A stretch of DNA of 64,000 nt. Source: Roseomonas sp. KE2513 (GTDB lineage: Bacteria > Pseudomonadota > Alphaproteobacteria > Acetobacterales > Acetobacteraceae). The translations under genes and the position numbers were made by a program. How positions within the stretch are numbered: position 1 is the stretch's first letter; the number at the start of each line of letters is the position of its first letter. The notes under the pieces were generated by a model. It was given only the letters and a program-made list of their open reading frames with translations. It was not told where the DNA came from and searched no databases. The stretch lies in the NCBI RefSeq assembly GCF_016107305.1, contig NZ_RCVR01000001.1, forward strand, positions 1 to 64,000, read 5' to 3'. This document shows, piece by piece, positions 26,197 to 35,348 of this stretch.

Positions 26197-27131
26197 CAGC
26201 CGCGCGCGACGGCCGCCCGGGCCCTCGCCTCCCGCGCCCTGATCTGCGCCCGTCGCAGGTTATAGAGCCCCGCAGCCACCACCACGGCGGCCCCGGCCAC
26301 CGTAGCCCAGGATGGCACGTCCCCCCAGACGAGCACGCCCACGAAGGTGCCCATCACGAGCGTCGAGTACTCGAAAGGCGCCAGCACCCCGACCGGCGCC
26401 AGCGCGAAAGCCCGCGCAAAGAGGAAATGCGCCGAGCCGTTCCCTATCCCCACGAAGAGTATCGCGATCCAGCCGCTGAGCGAGGGCCAGCCGATCGCCG
26501 GGAACACGGGCAGCACCGCGACGCCGAAGGGGATATGCGCCACCATCAGCCAGAAGGCGATCGTCGCCGGCCGGTCCGTCAGGGCCAGCACCCGCGTCCA
26601 GATCCGCGTCACCGCCATGAAGACGACGCCGCCCAGCAGCACCGCCGCTTCCCAGCGCCAGAGGTCGCCGCCCGGCTGCGCCATCACCAGCACGCCCCCG
26701 AAGCCGACGAGGGTCGAGAGCCAGCGCCGCCATCCCACGCTCTCCCCCAGCAACGGAATGGCCAGCACGGTCATGGCCAGCGGCGCCACGGCCGCCACCG
26801 CGTAGCTGTCCCCGAGCGGCATCCCCCGCGACCAGGCAAGATAGAAAGTCACAGTCACCGCGCAATGCAGCAGGCTCCGCGCCGCCACGAGCCGCTTGTT
26901 CACGGCCCGCACCCGCAGCCCGCCCGCCAGGACCAGCACGGTCACCGCACCCAGCGCCCCGCGCACCATCATCGCGACGGCGACCCCGATCTCCGGCAGC
27001 ACCCACTTCACGGCGGCATCCGAGATCGTGACGATCCCGAATCCCGCCGCGATCAGGCCGATCCCCCGCAACGCCTCCTCGGGCAGACCTGCCGCGAAGC
27101 TGGCGGGCGCGGCCGCCTTATCGCCCGACAA
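26196..27131 (-). CDS. DMT superfamily transporter (EamA), copy 1
   Basis: About 311 aa with ten predicted hydrophobic helices (GIGLIAAGFGIVTISDAAVKW is the first). Two EamA halves are visible, with RSLLHCAVTVTFYLAWSRGMPLGDS and VVAPLAMTVLAIPLLGESVGW-like boundaries in half one and FEYSTLVMGTFVGVLVWGD in half two. Start is uncertain; TTG 27131 (LSGDKAAAP) is preferred as it overlaps the dehydratase stop by 14 bases and has GAGG upstream, while the longer reading overlaps that gene extensively. Divergent enough from copy 2 to be an old duplication or independent acquisition. Confidence 0.82.
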   Translation of the reverse strand: MSGDKAAAPASFAAGLPEEALRGIGLIAAGFGIVTISDAAVKWVLPEIGVAVAMMVRGALGAVTVLVLAGGLRVRAVNKRLVAARSLLHCAVTVTFYLAWSRGMPLGDSYAVAAVAPLAMTVLAIPLLGESVGWRRWLSTLVGFGGVLVMAQPGGDLWRWEAAVLLGGVVFMAVTRIWTRVLALTDRPATIAFWLMVAHIPFGVAVLPVFPAIGWPSLSGWIAILFVGIGNGSAHFLFARAFALAPVGVLAPFEYSTLVMGTFVGVLVWGDVPSWATVAGAAVVVAAGLYNLRRAQIRAREARARAAVARG

Positions 27132-27951
27132 GGACGGCCTCGGCCTCCTGACAGGTCGCGCCCGTCTCGTCCCGCGTCTCCAGCCGGACCACGCCCTCCG
27201 CGTCCCGGCGCCCGAGCAGCCGCAGCGGCCGCCCGTCGAAGCAGGGCCTCTTCCCGCGGTAGGCGATGCGTCCCAGAGCGGCACCGGGCCCTGCCAGGTC
27301 CAGCGCGTGCCGCGCCAGCAGCGTCGCCTGCAGCGGCCCGTGCACCACCAGCCCCGGATAACCCTCCTCCCCCGTCACATAGGGGTGGTCGTAGTGGATG
27401 CGGTGCCCGTTTCCCGTCAGCGCGGAGTAGCGGAACAGCATCACCGGGTCCGGCACCAGGGACGCCTCCAGCGCTCCCTCCCAGACCGGGGCAGCTGGCG
27501 CCGCCTTCACCGCGGCGCCCTCCGCCCCGCGATAGACGATATCCTGCTCCTCTTCGACCAGCACGCCCGCCGGGCCGTGCAGCACATGCCCGACTGTGAC
27601 GAAGACCAGCCGCCCGGAGCCGCCCGACTTCTCCTTCACGGAAAGAATGGTGCTCACCCGCCGCACCGCATCATCGGTCCGCAGCGGCGCCCGGAAGGTC
27701 ACGCGCCCGCCCGCCCACATCCGCCGCGGCAGGTCGTGCACCGGCGGCAGGAAGCCGCCGCGGCGCGGATGGCCGTCCGGCCCGATCTCGCCAGGCATCC
27801 GCCAGTCCTGGAAGAGCATCCAGTGCCAGAGGGGTCCCCATTCATCCCCCTGCAGCGGCCGTCCCAACGTCGCCGACAATCCGACGGCCAGCCTCGAATC
27901 GGCGCGGTCCTCCCGCACCTCCTCGCGGCCCACATACTCCTCGTACGCCAT
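27118..27951 (-). CDS. HTD2/Mch-like hot-dog dehydratase (FAS1-like dehydratase domain)
   Basis: 277 aa double hot-dog protein of the MaoC-like HTD2 group that includes mesaconyl-C4-CoA and itaconyl-CoA hydratases. Seen: N-terminal FAS1-like hot-dog with WHWMLFQ and GFLPPVHDLPRRMWAGG, and a C-terminal half with RYSALTGNGHRIHYDHPYVT, which carries the hydratase His/Asp pattern, and VVHGPLQATLLAR. Acts on an acyl-CoA (hydration/dehydration). First gene of the minus-strand set with two EamA transporters and the MBL hydrolase; whether these form one pathway is not evident. Confidence 0.85.
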   Translation of the reverse strand: MAYEEYVGREEVREDRADSRLAVGLSATLGRPLQGDEWGPLWHWMLFQDWRMPGEIGPDGHPRRGGFLPPVHDLPRRMWAGGRVTFRAPLRTDDAVRRVSTILSVKEKSGGSGRLVFVTVGHVLHGPAGVLVEEEQDIVYRGAEGAAVKAAPAAPVWEGALEASLVPDPVMLFRYSALTGNGHRIHYDHPYVTGEEGYPGLVVHGPLQATLLARHALDLAGPGAALGRIAYRGKRPCFDGRPLRLLGRRDAEGVVRLETRDETGATCQEAEAVLVGR

Positions 27952-27980
27952 GCGCTTCCCCCCGCCCCTACTGGGGCGCC

Positions 27981-29651
27981 CTAGTCCTCGCGGACGTAGA
28001 GCTTGTAACCCTCAATCTCGCCCTGCTGGTGGTAGCTCCTGAAAGCTTCCGCGAAGAGGGGGTGGCGGCTGAAATACTCGATGAAGTCGAATTCCTTGCC
28101 GCACCAGGGAATGCCCACGTGGCGCGTGACCAGCACCGCCGAGGGCGGCGCCGAGGCGAAATCCTCGGCCACGGTGCGATAGACGAAGAACTCCGCCCGC
28201 GACATCTCCCAGGGCTCGCGGTAGCGCTCGCCGCTCTCCGGGCAGCGTTGGTTTACCCCCTGCAGCAGCCAAAGGTTCATGAAGCGAAGCGTCGATTGGC
28301 TGTTGGAATAATTCAGCGCCGGATAGATCGGCCAGATGTCGGGCGTCAGGATCAGCAGCCGCTCGTTCCAGGCGTGCTCCTGCAACCAGGCCGTCAACCG
28401 CCCGCCCTTGTCGCTCTCGTAGCCGATCTCGCGGAAGGGCGCCTCGCCGCCCCGGATCATGCCAAGCATCAGCAACCCCGCCATCACGGCCGAAAGCGCG
28501 GGCGCAGAGATCCTCGCCCGCGCCGGCGGCAACGCCCCGTCCAGCCAGCGCGCGACAATCAGCCCCATCGAGAGCCCGGCCAGCATGAAGATCGGCGCCA
28601 CGTGATAGGTCCAGCCCTTGTGCTGCACCGCCGCCGAGACGAAGGCCCCCGCCGTTGCCGCCCAGAGCGCCAGCACCAGCGGCCCGAAGCGCCCGAACAG
28701 GCAGAGCACCGAGACCAGCACCAGTAGCACCCCCGCCGCGCCCATGTTCGGCGTCAGCAGCACCCCGAAAGCCGACATGCCCCCGAGATCGACGTAGTAG
28801 TCCCAGACCAGCGGCACGACGTGCCCGAAGAAGTCCGGGAAGAAGACCGGGATGGAGGCAAGATAGAGCACCCAGACCCCCGCCATGATCCAGGGTACCG
28901 GATCGGCAAGCGAAACCCCGATCCGCCGCCAGCCCCGCCGCGTCACCACCGCCGCCTCCACCAGCAGCGGCACCGCCAGGAAATGAGGCTTCAGCGCGAA
29001 GCCAAGCGCCGCGAGCACCGCCACACCGAAGAGCAGCCAGCCGCCGGTCGGCAAACCTTGCATCCGCCTTGAGGCGAGCAGTGCGTAGGGAATGGCGACC
29101 GTACCCATCAGCACCTCGCGCTGCCCGAAATCATACCCGGGCATGACCAGCGCCAGAGGAATGAGAGCGGAGAGCGCCGCCGACTCCACCGGCCCCTCCG
29201 CCATCCCCTCCCGGAGCCGCGCGCTCAGTCGCCAGACCAGCCCGCAGAACAGCACGAGTTGCAGGAGCAGCGCCCGCGGCCCGTCCAGCGGCGTGACGGA
29301 GGCCAGCCAGGCCGCCGGCAGGTTAAAAAGGAAGATCAGAGGCGGGTTGACGTCAATCAGCTCGGAATAGAGCCGCTGCCCGCCCAGCCAGCGCATGGAG
29401 AAGTTCAGCACCGCCGCCACGTCATGGTTCAGCGGCGGGGAAAGCACCGTCAGCAGGAACAGCGCCGCCGGCAGCAGCGCCACCAGCCTCCAGAGCCGCG
29501 CCGAGGTTTCCGCCCCGGCCAGCAGCCCGCCGCCCAGACCTCCGGCCAATCCGTGACCGAGCGCCGCACCCAGCCGCCCGGCGCCGCCCGGCGCATCGAG
29601 GGTCACCGCCACCGGCTCGGCCGGGGGAGAGGAGGAGAGCGGTGCGTTCAT
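27981..29651 (-). CDS. Multi-pass membrane protein, GT-C/PMT-like glycosyltransferase candidate
   Basis: 556 aa with about 10-12 hydrophobic helices and a soluble C-terminal domain of roughly 130 residues. After TM1 there is a loop beginning PPLNHDVAAVLNFSMRWLGG and RLYSELIDVNPPLIFL; an Asp in the first periplasmic loop followed by a Asn-Pro-Pro segment is the layout of GT-C lipid-linked glycosyltransferases. Start ATG 29651 (MNAPLSSS) was chosen because the preceding reading is non-conserved and extends into the divergent promoter. It is divergent from a methyltransferase, GT2 and ArnE-like set, so transfer of a polyprenyl-phosphate-linked sugar to an envelope acceptor is inferred. Confidence 0.65.
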   Translation of the reverse strand: MNAPLSSSPPAEPVAVTLDAPGGAGRLGAALGHGLAGGLGGGLLAGAETSARLWRLVALLPAALFLLTVLSPPLNHDVAAVLNFSMRWLGGQRLYSELIDVNPPLIFLFNLPAAWLASVTPLDGPRALLLQLVLFCGLVWRLSARLREGMAEGPVESAALSALIPLALVMPGYDFGQREVLMGTVAIPYALLASRRMQGLPTGGWLLFGVAVLAALGFALKPHFLAVPLLVEAAVVTRRGWRRIGVSLADPVPWIMAGVWVLYLASIPVFFPDFFGHVVPLVWDYYVDLGGMSAFGVLLTPNMGAAGVLLVLVSVLCLFGRFGPLVLALWAATAGAFVSAAVQHKGWTYHVAPIFMLAGLSMGLIVARWLDGALPPARARISAPALSAVMAGLLMLGMIRGGEAPFREIGYESDKGGRLTAWLQEHAWNERLLILTPDIWPIYPALNYSNSQSTLRFMNLWLLQGVNQRCPESGERYREPWEMSRAEFFVYRTVAEDFASAPPSAVLVTRHVGIPWCGKEFDFIEYFSRHPLFAEAFRSYHQQGEIEGYKLYVRED

Positions 29652-29851
29652 GCCGGCCAGTTCGAGACAGGATCCTGTTGGGGCAGCGTGGCCGCGACCT
29701 TGCAGCCGCGTACCAGAATCTTCTAGCCACAGATTGCGGCGGCCCCTGGGCGAGGCTGCCTTGTCCACGCCCCAAGCCGCTGCCACAAGCCCTTTCATCA
29801 CCCAGCCCGCCCGGCGCGCCGCACCGGAAGGGCCTCCCGAGCAGGTCCCGA

Positions 29852-30577
29852 GTGGAAGACGCCGAATACGCCCTGATGGACGCAGCGGAGGACGGGATGT
29901 GGTGGTACCGCGCCGTTCACGCCCGCCTCCTTGAGACCCTCGCGGCCCGCCCGGGCGTCGCCTCCCTGCCGCTGCTCGACGCCGGCTGCGGAACGGGCGG
30001 CTTCCTCCGCCGCCTGGCGGAAAGCTCCCCCCGCCCCGCCTTTGGCCTCGACTACAACCCCCGAGCGGCAGCGCGGGCAGGCGCCAAGTCCGGCCAGCCC
30101 GTCACCGCCGGCACGGTGAACGACCTGCCCTTCCCCGACGCCTCCTTCGGCGCCGCAGTCTCGGTGGACGTGCTCTCCCACGCCGGCGCCGACCAGCAAC
30201 GCGCGCTCGCGGAGCTGCACCGCGTGCTCGCCCCCGGCGCCACCCTCGTACTCAACCTGCCGGCCTATGAGTGGATGTTCTCGGCCCACGACGTGCGGGT
30301 GCACAACGCCCGCCGCTACACCGCCCGCCGCGCCGCCGCCCTCCTGCGCGCCGCCGGCTTCGCCGATGTCACCACCCGCTACTGGAACGGCTTCCTGCTC
30401 CCGCTCATGATCCTCCAGCGCAAGGTCCTCGCGCGCGGCGACAACCACGCGAGCGACGTCGGTGACTTCCCGCCCTTGCTGGACCGCCTCCTGCACGGCG
30501 TCTGCGAGTTCGAGCGCCGAATCGCCCTTCCCCTCCCCGCCGGCGGCTCCGTGCTGCTGGTAGCGAACCGACCCTGA
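29852..30577 (+). CDS. Class I SAM-dependent methyltransferase
   Basis: 241 aa with the SAM-binding motif LLDAGCGTGGFLRRLAE (motif I), an acidic residue after strand 2 (GLDYNPRAAARA), NDLPFPDASFGAAVSVDVLSH (motif II) and VLAPGATLVLNLPAYEWMF (motif III). The N-terminal DGMWWYRAVHARLLETL resembles the WW-type start of UbiG/glycan methyltransferases. Start GTG 29852 is chosen over the longer frame, which lies in low-complexity Pro/Arg-rich text. Fourteen bases before the GT2 gene, so it probably modifies the sugar or the lipid carrier in that pathway. Confidence 0.82.
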   Translation: MEDAEYALMDAAEDGMWWYRAVHARLLETLAARPGVASLPLLDAGCGTGGFLRRLAESSPRPAFGLDYNPRAAARAGAKSGQPVTAGTVNDLPFPDASFGAAVSVDVLSHAGADQQRALAELHRVLAPGATLVLNLPAYEWMFSAHDVRVHNARRYTARRAAALLRAAGFADVTTRYWNGFLLPLMILQRKVLARGDNHASDVGDFPPLLDRLLHGVCEFERRIALPLPAGGSVLLVANRP

Positions 30578-30591
30578 AGGACCCGAACGCC

Positions 30592-31629
30592 ATGCGCCCC
30601 GATGCCCTGACGGCGCCTCTGACCACCCCTCTGGCCGCCCCCTTGCCCGCCTCGCTCACAGGGGAGGCTCTCTCAACGGAGGGCGTCGGCCTCTCGATCG
30701 TGGTGCCTGTCTATCGCGGCGCGACCACCATCGGCACCCTCGTCGCGGCCCTTTCGGCGCTCCGGCCTGTGGGTGGAATCGAAATCGTCCTCGTCAACGA
30801 CGGCTCTCCCGACAACTCCGCCGAGGTCTGCCGCGAGCTCGCCGCCCGCGCCACCGTGCCGCTCACCTATGTCGAGCACGCCCGCAACTTCGGCGAGCAC
30901 AACGCGGTCATGTCCGGCCTGCGCGTCGCCCGCGGCCGCTATGTCATCACCATGGACGACGACCTCCAGAACCCGCCGGAGGAGGTGCTGAAGCTCTACG
31001 ACCACGCCCGCCTCGGCAACTGGGACGTCGTCTACACCCGCTACGCCGTGAAGGAGCACGAGGGCTGGCGCAACCTCGGCAGCCGCTTCGCCAACGGCGT
31101 GGCGGACCTGCTGCTCGATAAGCCCCGCGGCCTCTATCTCTCCTCCTTCCGCTGCATGAGCGCCCTCGTCGTGCGGGAGGTCGCCCGCTACGCCGGCCCC
31201 TACCCCTATATCGACGGGCTGGTCATGCAGGTCACCCAGCGCATCGATTCCATCGAGGTTCGCCACCTCAAGCGCGTGGAGGGCCGCAGCAACTACACCC
31301 TCCGTCGCCTCGTCCGCCTCTGGCTGAACCTCGCCACGAACTTCTCCCTCCTCCCCGTGCGCCTCGCGACCTTCGCGGGTCTGGCCATGGGCTTCCTCGG
31401 CATCGTCGCTTCCCTCTTCGTCATGGCCGAAGCCATGACGGGTGAGACCCCCTCCGGCTGGGCCTCCACCATGACGGTCACGCTGCTGCTCTCGGCCGTG
31501 CAGTTCCTCATCCTCGGCGTGCTCGGCGAGTATGTCGGCCGCGCCTTCCTCTCGGCGAACGGCACACCGCAGGGCGTGGTGCGCGACGTCGTCCGCGCTC
31601 GCCCCGCCGAGGAGGAGGACAGCCGATGA
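30592..31629 (+). CDS. GT2 polyprenyl-phosphate glycosyltransferase (ArnC/GtrB/DPM1-like)
   Basis: 345 aa: an N-terminal GT-A domain and two C-terminal transmembrane helices. Seen: LSIVVPVYRG, IEIVLVNDGSPDNS with the nucleotide-binding Asp, MDDDLQNPPEE (residues about 121-130, metal-binding DxD), and SFRCMSALVV; C-terminal helices begin near FAGLAMGFLGIVASLFV and QFLILGVLGEYVGRAF. The family transfers a sugar from a nucleotide donor to undecaprenyl phosphate at the cytosolic face. Start ATG 30592 includes a Pro/Ala/Thr-rich leader. Its stop overlaps the start of the ArnE-like gene by four bases. Confidence 0.9.
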   Translation: MRPDALTAPLTTPLAAPLPASLTGEALSTEGVGLSIVVPVYRGATTIGTLVAALSALRPVGGIEIVLVNDGSPDNSAEVCRELAARATVPLTYVEHARNFGEHNAVMSGLRVARGRYVITMDDDLQNPPEEVLKLYDHARLGNWDVVYTRYAVKEHEGWRNLGSRFANGVADLLLDKPRGLYLSSFRCMSALVVREVARYAGPYPYIDGLVMQVTQRIDSIEVRHLKRVEGRSNYTLRRLVRLWLNLATNFSLLPVRLATFAGLAMGFLGIVASLFVMAEAMTGETPSGWASTMTVTLLLSAVQFLILGVLGEYVGRAFLSANGTPQGVVRDVVRARPAEEEDSR

Positions 31630-31961
31630 GCGCCCACTGGGTTGCGCTCGCCGCGGCGATCGCCACCTCGCTCGCAGGGCAGATCCTGTTGAAATACGGC
31701 GCGACCGGAGACGGCGGATTCTTCGCCCAGCTCTTCCGCCCCCATACCGTCGTCGGCCTCGGCCTCTACGGCGGCGCCGCCCTGCTCTACATCGTGGCGC
31801 TGCGCCGTATCCCGATGTCGGTTGCCCTGCCCTGCACCGCCGCCTCCTACGTCGTGGCGGTGATGATCGGCCACTTCGCGTTCGGGGAGGCGCTCGGCGC
31901 CCAGAAGATTGCGGCCGTCGCGCTCATCAGCCTCGGCGTCGTCATGCTCGCCAGCGCCTGA
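31626..31961 (+). CDS. Small EamA/SMR-like membrane protein (ArnE-like)
   Basis: 111 aa, four hydrophobic helices: WVALAAAIATSLAGQILLKYG, VGLGLYGGAALLYIVALR, MSVALPCTAASYVVAVMIG and IAAVALISLGVVMLASA. The QILLKYG and IPMSVALP segments match half-size flippase subunits such as ArnE/ArnF and other SMR-type proteins. Directly follows the ArnC-like GT2 gene with ATGA overlap, so a role flipping the polyprenyl-phosphate sugar is inferred. No ArnF-like partner gene is seen, so it may work as a homodimer. Confidence 0.83.
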   Translation: MSAHWVALAAAIATSLAGQILLKYGATGDGGFFAQLFRPHTVVGLGLYGGAALLYIVALRRIPMSVALPCTAASYVVAVMIGHFAFGEALGAQKIAAVALISLGVVMLASA

Positions 31962-31968
31962 GCGCAGC

Positions 31969-32388
31969 TTGCGCTCGCCTGCCCGGTTGCGCACCGGCAC
32001 CCTTCTGCTGCCGCTCCTTCTCGGCGCCTGCGCCGTCCCACCGGCCTGCCCGGCAGGCACCGCTTCCGCCGCCATCGCCGAGATCGCGCTCGGCCGCAGC
32101 AGCGCCGGCCGGCTGCGCGTCACCGACGCGGACTGGTCCGCCTTCCTGGCCGAGGAGGCCACCCCCCGCTTCCCCGAAGGCCTGACCGCCCTCGACGCCG
32201 AAGGCCAATGGCGCGCCTCCGACGGCCGGATCCTCCGCGAACCCTCCAAGCTCCTCCTGCTCGTCCTGCCCGGCGCCACCCTTGCGGAGGCCGCCGCCCG
32301 CACGGAACCGCTCGCCGAGGCCTACCGCATCCGCTTCGGCCAGGAGAGCGTCCTGCGCAGCTTCCGCCCCGGCTGCGCCGGTTTCTAG
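31969..32388 (+). CDS. Small lipoprotein, DUF3574-like
   Basis: 139 aa with a lipoprotein signal: LRTGTLLLPLLLGACAVPP, where Leu-Gly-Ala-Cys is the lipobox. The mature part contains the DUF3574 pattern: IALGRSSAGRLRVTDADWSAF, then TPRFPEGLTALDAEGQWR and RESVLRSF-like end (RFGQESVLRSF). Start TTG 31969 is used; TTG 31987 is an alternative and gives a shorter signal. Its stop shares the palindromic CTAG (32385-32388) with the stop of the opposite-strand permease. Function unknown; DUF3574 proteins are predicted periplasmic or outer-membrane lipoproteins. Confidence 0.72.
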   Translation: MRSPARLRTGTLLLPLLLGACAVPPACPAGTASAAIAEIALGRSSAGRLRVTDADWSAFLAEEATPRFPEGLTALDAEGQWRASDGRILREPSKLLLLVLPGATLAEAAARTEPLAEAYRIRFGQESVLRSFRPGCAGF

Positions 32389-34271
32389 GCGAAGCGCCGC
32401 CCCGCCCCGGCACCCGCTCGCGAGAGCGCCCAGGCAAGCCCCATCGCCGCCACCGCCAGTGCCAGCCGCCCCGGCCCCGGCACCACCGGCGCGAAGGCCG
32501 CAACGAGCCCTGCCAGCCCCAGCACCCCCCGCGCCACTGGCCCGAGCGGCGCCAGGAAAAAGCCGGCGTAGGCGGCCGTGATCGCCACCAGCGCCGCCAC
32601 CTGGATGGCGGTGGCCAGCAGGATGTCGAGCACCCCACCCTGCATCATGATCCCAGGGTCATAGACAAAAGCGAAGCCCACGGTGAAGCCCGCGATGCCG
32701 AAGCGAGTCGCGTGCAGGCTCGTGATCGTCGGCCCCGCGCCCGCGATGGAGGCCGCCGCGAAGGCCGCGGCCGCCACGGGAGGCGTCGCATCCGCCAGAA
32801 CCGCGAAATAGAACAGGAACAGGTGCGCCGGCAGCAGCCCCACGCCCATCGCGACGAGCTGCGGCACCCCGATCGCCGCCGCGATGATGTAGGAGGGCGT
32901 GGTCGGCAGCCCCATCCCAAGCACCAGCACCGTCAGCGCCAGAAGGATCAGCAGCAGCGGAAGAGACCCGCCCGCGATGTCCTTGATAATGCCCCCGAAG
33001 GCCACGACCATCCCCGTGGCCGTCAGCGCGGAAACCACGATCCCCGCGCCCGCGATGGCGACCGCCAGCGGCGCCATGGTCAGCCCCGCATTCACCAGCG
33101 CCTCGAAGATCGCGCGCGGCGTCATCCGCGTCCGGCGCCGCAGCATGGCGATGGCGATCATCGCCAGCGTCGCGCAGAAGGCCGCGTAGTTGCCTGACCA
33201 GCGCTCCATCATGAGGTAAACCAGCACGCCCATCGGGATCACGAGATGCGCGTCCGCCAGCACCTCGCGCCAGGGCGGCACCTCGGCCACCGGCATCGGC
33301 GCGATCCCCATGCGTTTCGCCTCGAAATGAACGGCGGCGAGGATCGCAAAGTAGTAGAGCACCGCCCCGAGCGTCGCGGCGACGACGATCTCGCCATAGG
33401 CGATATTCGTGATTTCCGACATGACGAAGGCGGCCGCCCCCATCACGGGCGGCATGATCGCTCCGCCTACGCTCGCGGCGGATTCAATCCCTCCCGCGAC
33501 CGCCGGCCGGTAGCCGATCCGCTTCATCAGCGGGATCGTCATCGCCCCCGTGGTGATGACATTCGAAACGGAGGACCCGCTCATCGTGCCGAACAGCCCG
33601 GAGGTGATCACCGCCACCTTTGCCGGCCCGCCCGTGAAGCGCCCCGCCGCCGCGGCCCCGAGGTTGCTGAACAACCGCCCCGTCCCGCTCCCGGCCATGA
33701 AGGAGCCAAAGATGATGAAGACCGCGATGGTCGTCGCCACGATCCCCGTCAGCGGCCCGTAGACGCCCCCCGCCGTCGGCACCAGCCAGGAGGCTTCGAG
33801 AATTTCGGCCGTCGAGAAGACTCGCGTGTTCAACACCCCCGGCAGCAGGTGCCCGAACGCCATGTAGGCGATGCTGATGATCACCATCCAGGCGAGCCCC
33901 GGTTCCACCGCCCGCCGCGTCGCCTCCAGCAGCGTCACGATGGCCAGCACGGCCATGGCAGACATCAGCGGCGTGAACTCGTCCACGTATTCCATGCGGT
34001 CCGACACCGCGCCGGCATTCCACCATACCCAGAGATGCGGCGCGGCGGCGGCCAGGAACCAGGCCCAGTCCACCACGCTCGGCCGCGCTGCCGGGCTCGA
34101 CGCCCGCGCCGGCCACAGCAGGAAGATCGGCGGTACGAAGGCCAGCAGGTGGAAGGCGCGCATCCCCACCGGCTCGGGAAATCCGACGCCACCGAAATAC
34201 AGGTGGACCGCAGCCGCCAGCGCCAGCCACCCCGACAAGACCGGGCCCAGCGGACCCTTCAACGCGCGCAA
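32385..34271 (-). CDS. TAXI-type TRAP transporter fused permease (DctQM)
   Basis: 628 aa inner-membrane protein in which the small (4 TM) and large (about 12 TM) TRAP subunits are fused, the usual form for TAXI systems. Seen: N-terminal helices from VLSGWLALAAAVHLYF, then the DctM-like core with SGLFGTMSGSSVSNVITTGAMTIP, ESAASVGGAIMPPVMGAAAF and GMGLPTTPSYIIAAAIGVP. Start TTG 34271; it follows the TAXI receptor after 10 bases. Exchanges or imports organic acids driven by Na+ or H+; ligand unknown. Confidence 0.92.
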   Translation of the reverse strand: MRALKGPLGPVLSGWLALAAAVHLYFGGVGFPEPVGMRAFHLLAFVPPIFLLWPARASSPAARPSVVDWAWFLAAAAPHLWVWWNAGAVSDRMEYVDEFTPLMSAMAVLAIVTLLEATRRAVEPGLAWMVIISIAYMAFGHLLPGVLNTRVFSTAEILEASWLVPTAGGVYGPLTGIVATTIAVFIIFGSFMAGSGTGRLFSNLGAAAAGRFTGGPAKVAVITSGLFGTMSGSSVSNVITTGAMTIPLMKRIGYRPAVAGGIESAASVGGAIMPPVMGAAAFVMSEITNIAYGEIVVAATLGAVLYYFAILAAVHFEAKRMGIAPMPVAEVPPWREVLADAHLVIPMGVLVYLMMERWSGNYAAFCATLAMIAIAMLRRRTRMTPRAIFEALVNAGLTMAPLAVAIAGAGIVVSALTATGMVVAFGGIIKDIAGGSLPLLLILLALTVLVLGMGLPTTPSYIIAAAIGVPQLVAMGVGLLPAHLFLFYFAVLADATPPVAAAAFAAASIAGAGPTITSLHATRFGIAGFTVGFAFVYDPGIMMQGGVLDILLATAIQVAALVAITAAYAGFFLAPLGPVARGVLGLAGLVAAFAPVVPGPGRLALAVAAMGLAWALSRAGAGAGRRFA

Positions 34272-34281
34272 GAGGGTTCGC

Positions 34282-35265
34282 TCAGGCCGGCATCACGCCA
34301 GCCTCGCGATAGGCCTTCGCCGCCCCCGGGTGCAGCGGCGCGCCCGCATACTTCCAGGCCACGGCCGGGTCGTAGCTCGCCATGGAGGCGTGGATCTGCG
34401 TCAGCCGCGGCCCCTTGGCCGCGATCAGCACCTTCGTCAGCTTGTAGGCGACCTCGTCCGGCACCGTCTCGTGCACCACGATCACGCTGTCCATCGTCGT
34501 CACCGGCACATCGGCCGATTGCAGCGCCGGATAGGCCGAGGCCGGCAGCACGCCCTGGTTATAGGCATAGGCGTCGATCAGGTGCTTGCGCACATCCTCG
34601 GGGAAGGCCACCAGCCGCGCCGCCCGCCGCCCCGTGCCCAGCTCCGTCAGGATCGCCGCCGGCTTGGCCAGGGCGACATAGAGGTAATCCACCTGCCCGT
34701 CCCCGAAGGCGGCCGCGATGTCGTTGTAGGATCCGTTGAGATAGGTCCCGCCCTCCGCCCGGATCTTCTCGGGCGAGGTGCCGAAGAACTTGAGGATCCG
34801 CTGCAGCGTCATCTCGTCCGTCGAGGAGCGCTGCGGGCAGCCGATCCGGATGCCCCGCTGCGTCAGGATCGCCCGCATGTCCTCCGTCGGCTTCTCCGCC
34901 GCGCGGACGAAATTGTGCTCGGTGGGCGAGTAGCCGGTGCCGAGAGTGCGGATCTTGTCGTGCTTGGCCCGATAGGGCTCCTCGCCCCGCACGGCGGCGG
35001 CGGTGAAGGCGTCGATCCCCCATCCCATCTGCGATTGTCCGTTGTTGATGCGGGTCGGGTTCGCAAGCCCGCCCCCCGGCACCACCCGGATCTGCAGGTC
35101 CGCCTCGTCCTTCGCCAGCGCCGCGATGCCCGCGCCCATCGTGTACCACCCGCCGCCGAGCGAGCCGGCCACGAACTCGAAGGTCTGCTGGGCGCTGGCC
35201 GTGCGGATGAAGGGCATCGCCAGCGCGCCGCCGAGCACGAGGCGGCGGGGAAGGATGGGCAGCAT
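34282..35265 (-). CDS. TAXI family TRAP transporter solute-binding protein
   Basis: 327 aa periplasmic receptor with an N-terminal signal peptide (RRLVLGGALAMPFIRTASAQ). TAXI features: FEFVAGSLGGGWYTMGAGIAAL, VVPGGGLANPTRINNGQSQMGW, and GSYNDIAAAFGDGQVDYLYVALAKPAA. The ATG at 35265 has GGAGG five to six bases upstream, which decides the start over the one four codons earlier. Upstream partner of the fused permease; the pair is self-contained. Confidence 0.93.
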   Translation of the reverse strand: MLPILPRRLVLGGALAMPFIRTASAQQTFEFVAGSLGGGWYTMGAGIAALAKDEADLQIRVVPGGGLANPTRINNGQSQMGWGIDAFTAAAVRGEEPYRAKHDKIRTLGTGYSPTEHNFVRAAEKPTEDMRAILTQRGIRIGCPQRSSTDEMTLQRILKFFGTSPEKIRAEGGTYLNGSYNDIAAAFGDGQVDYLYVALAKPAAILTELGTGRRAARLVAFPEDVRKHLIDAYAYNQGVLPASAYPALQSADVPVTTMDSVIVVHETVPDEVAYKLTKVLIAAKGPRLTQIHASMASYDPAVAWKYAGAPLHPGAAKAYREAGVMPA

Positions 35266-35348
35266 GGGGACCTCCAATGGGCGAGAGGAGCGGTTTTAGC
35301 GAGGCCGCGATGATGGGCGCGTCGCCGCGCCTCCTGCAATGCCCGTGC

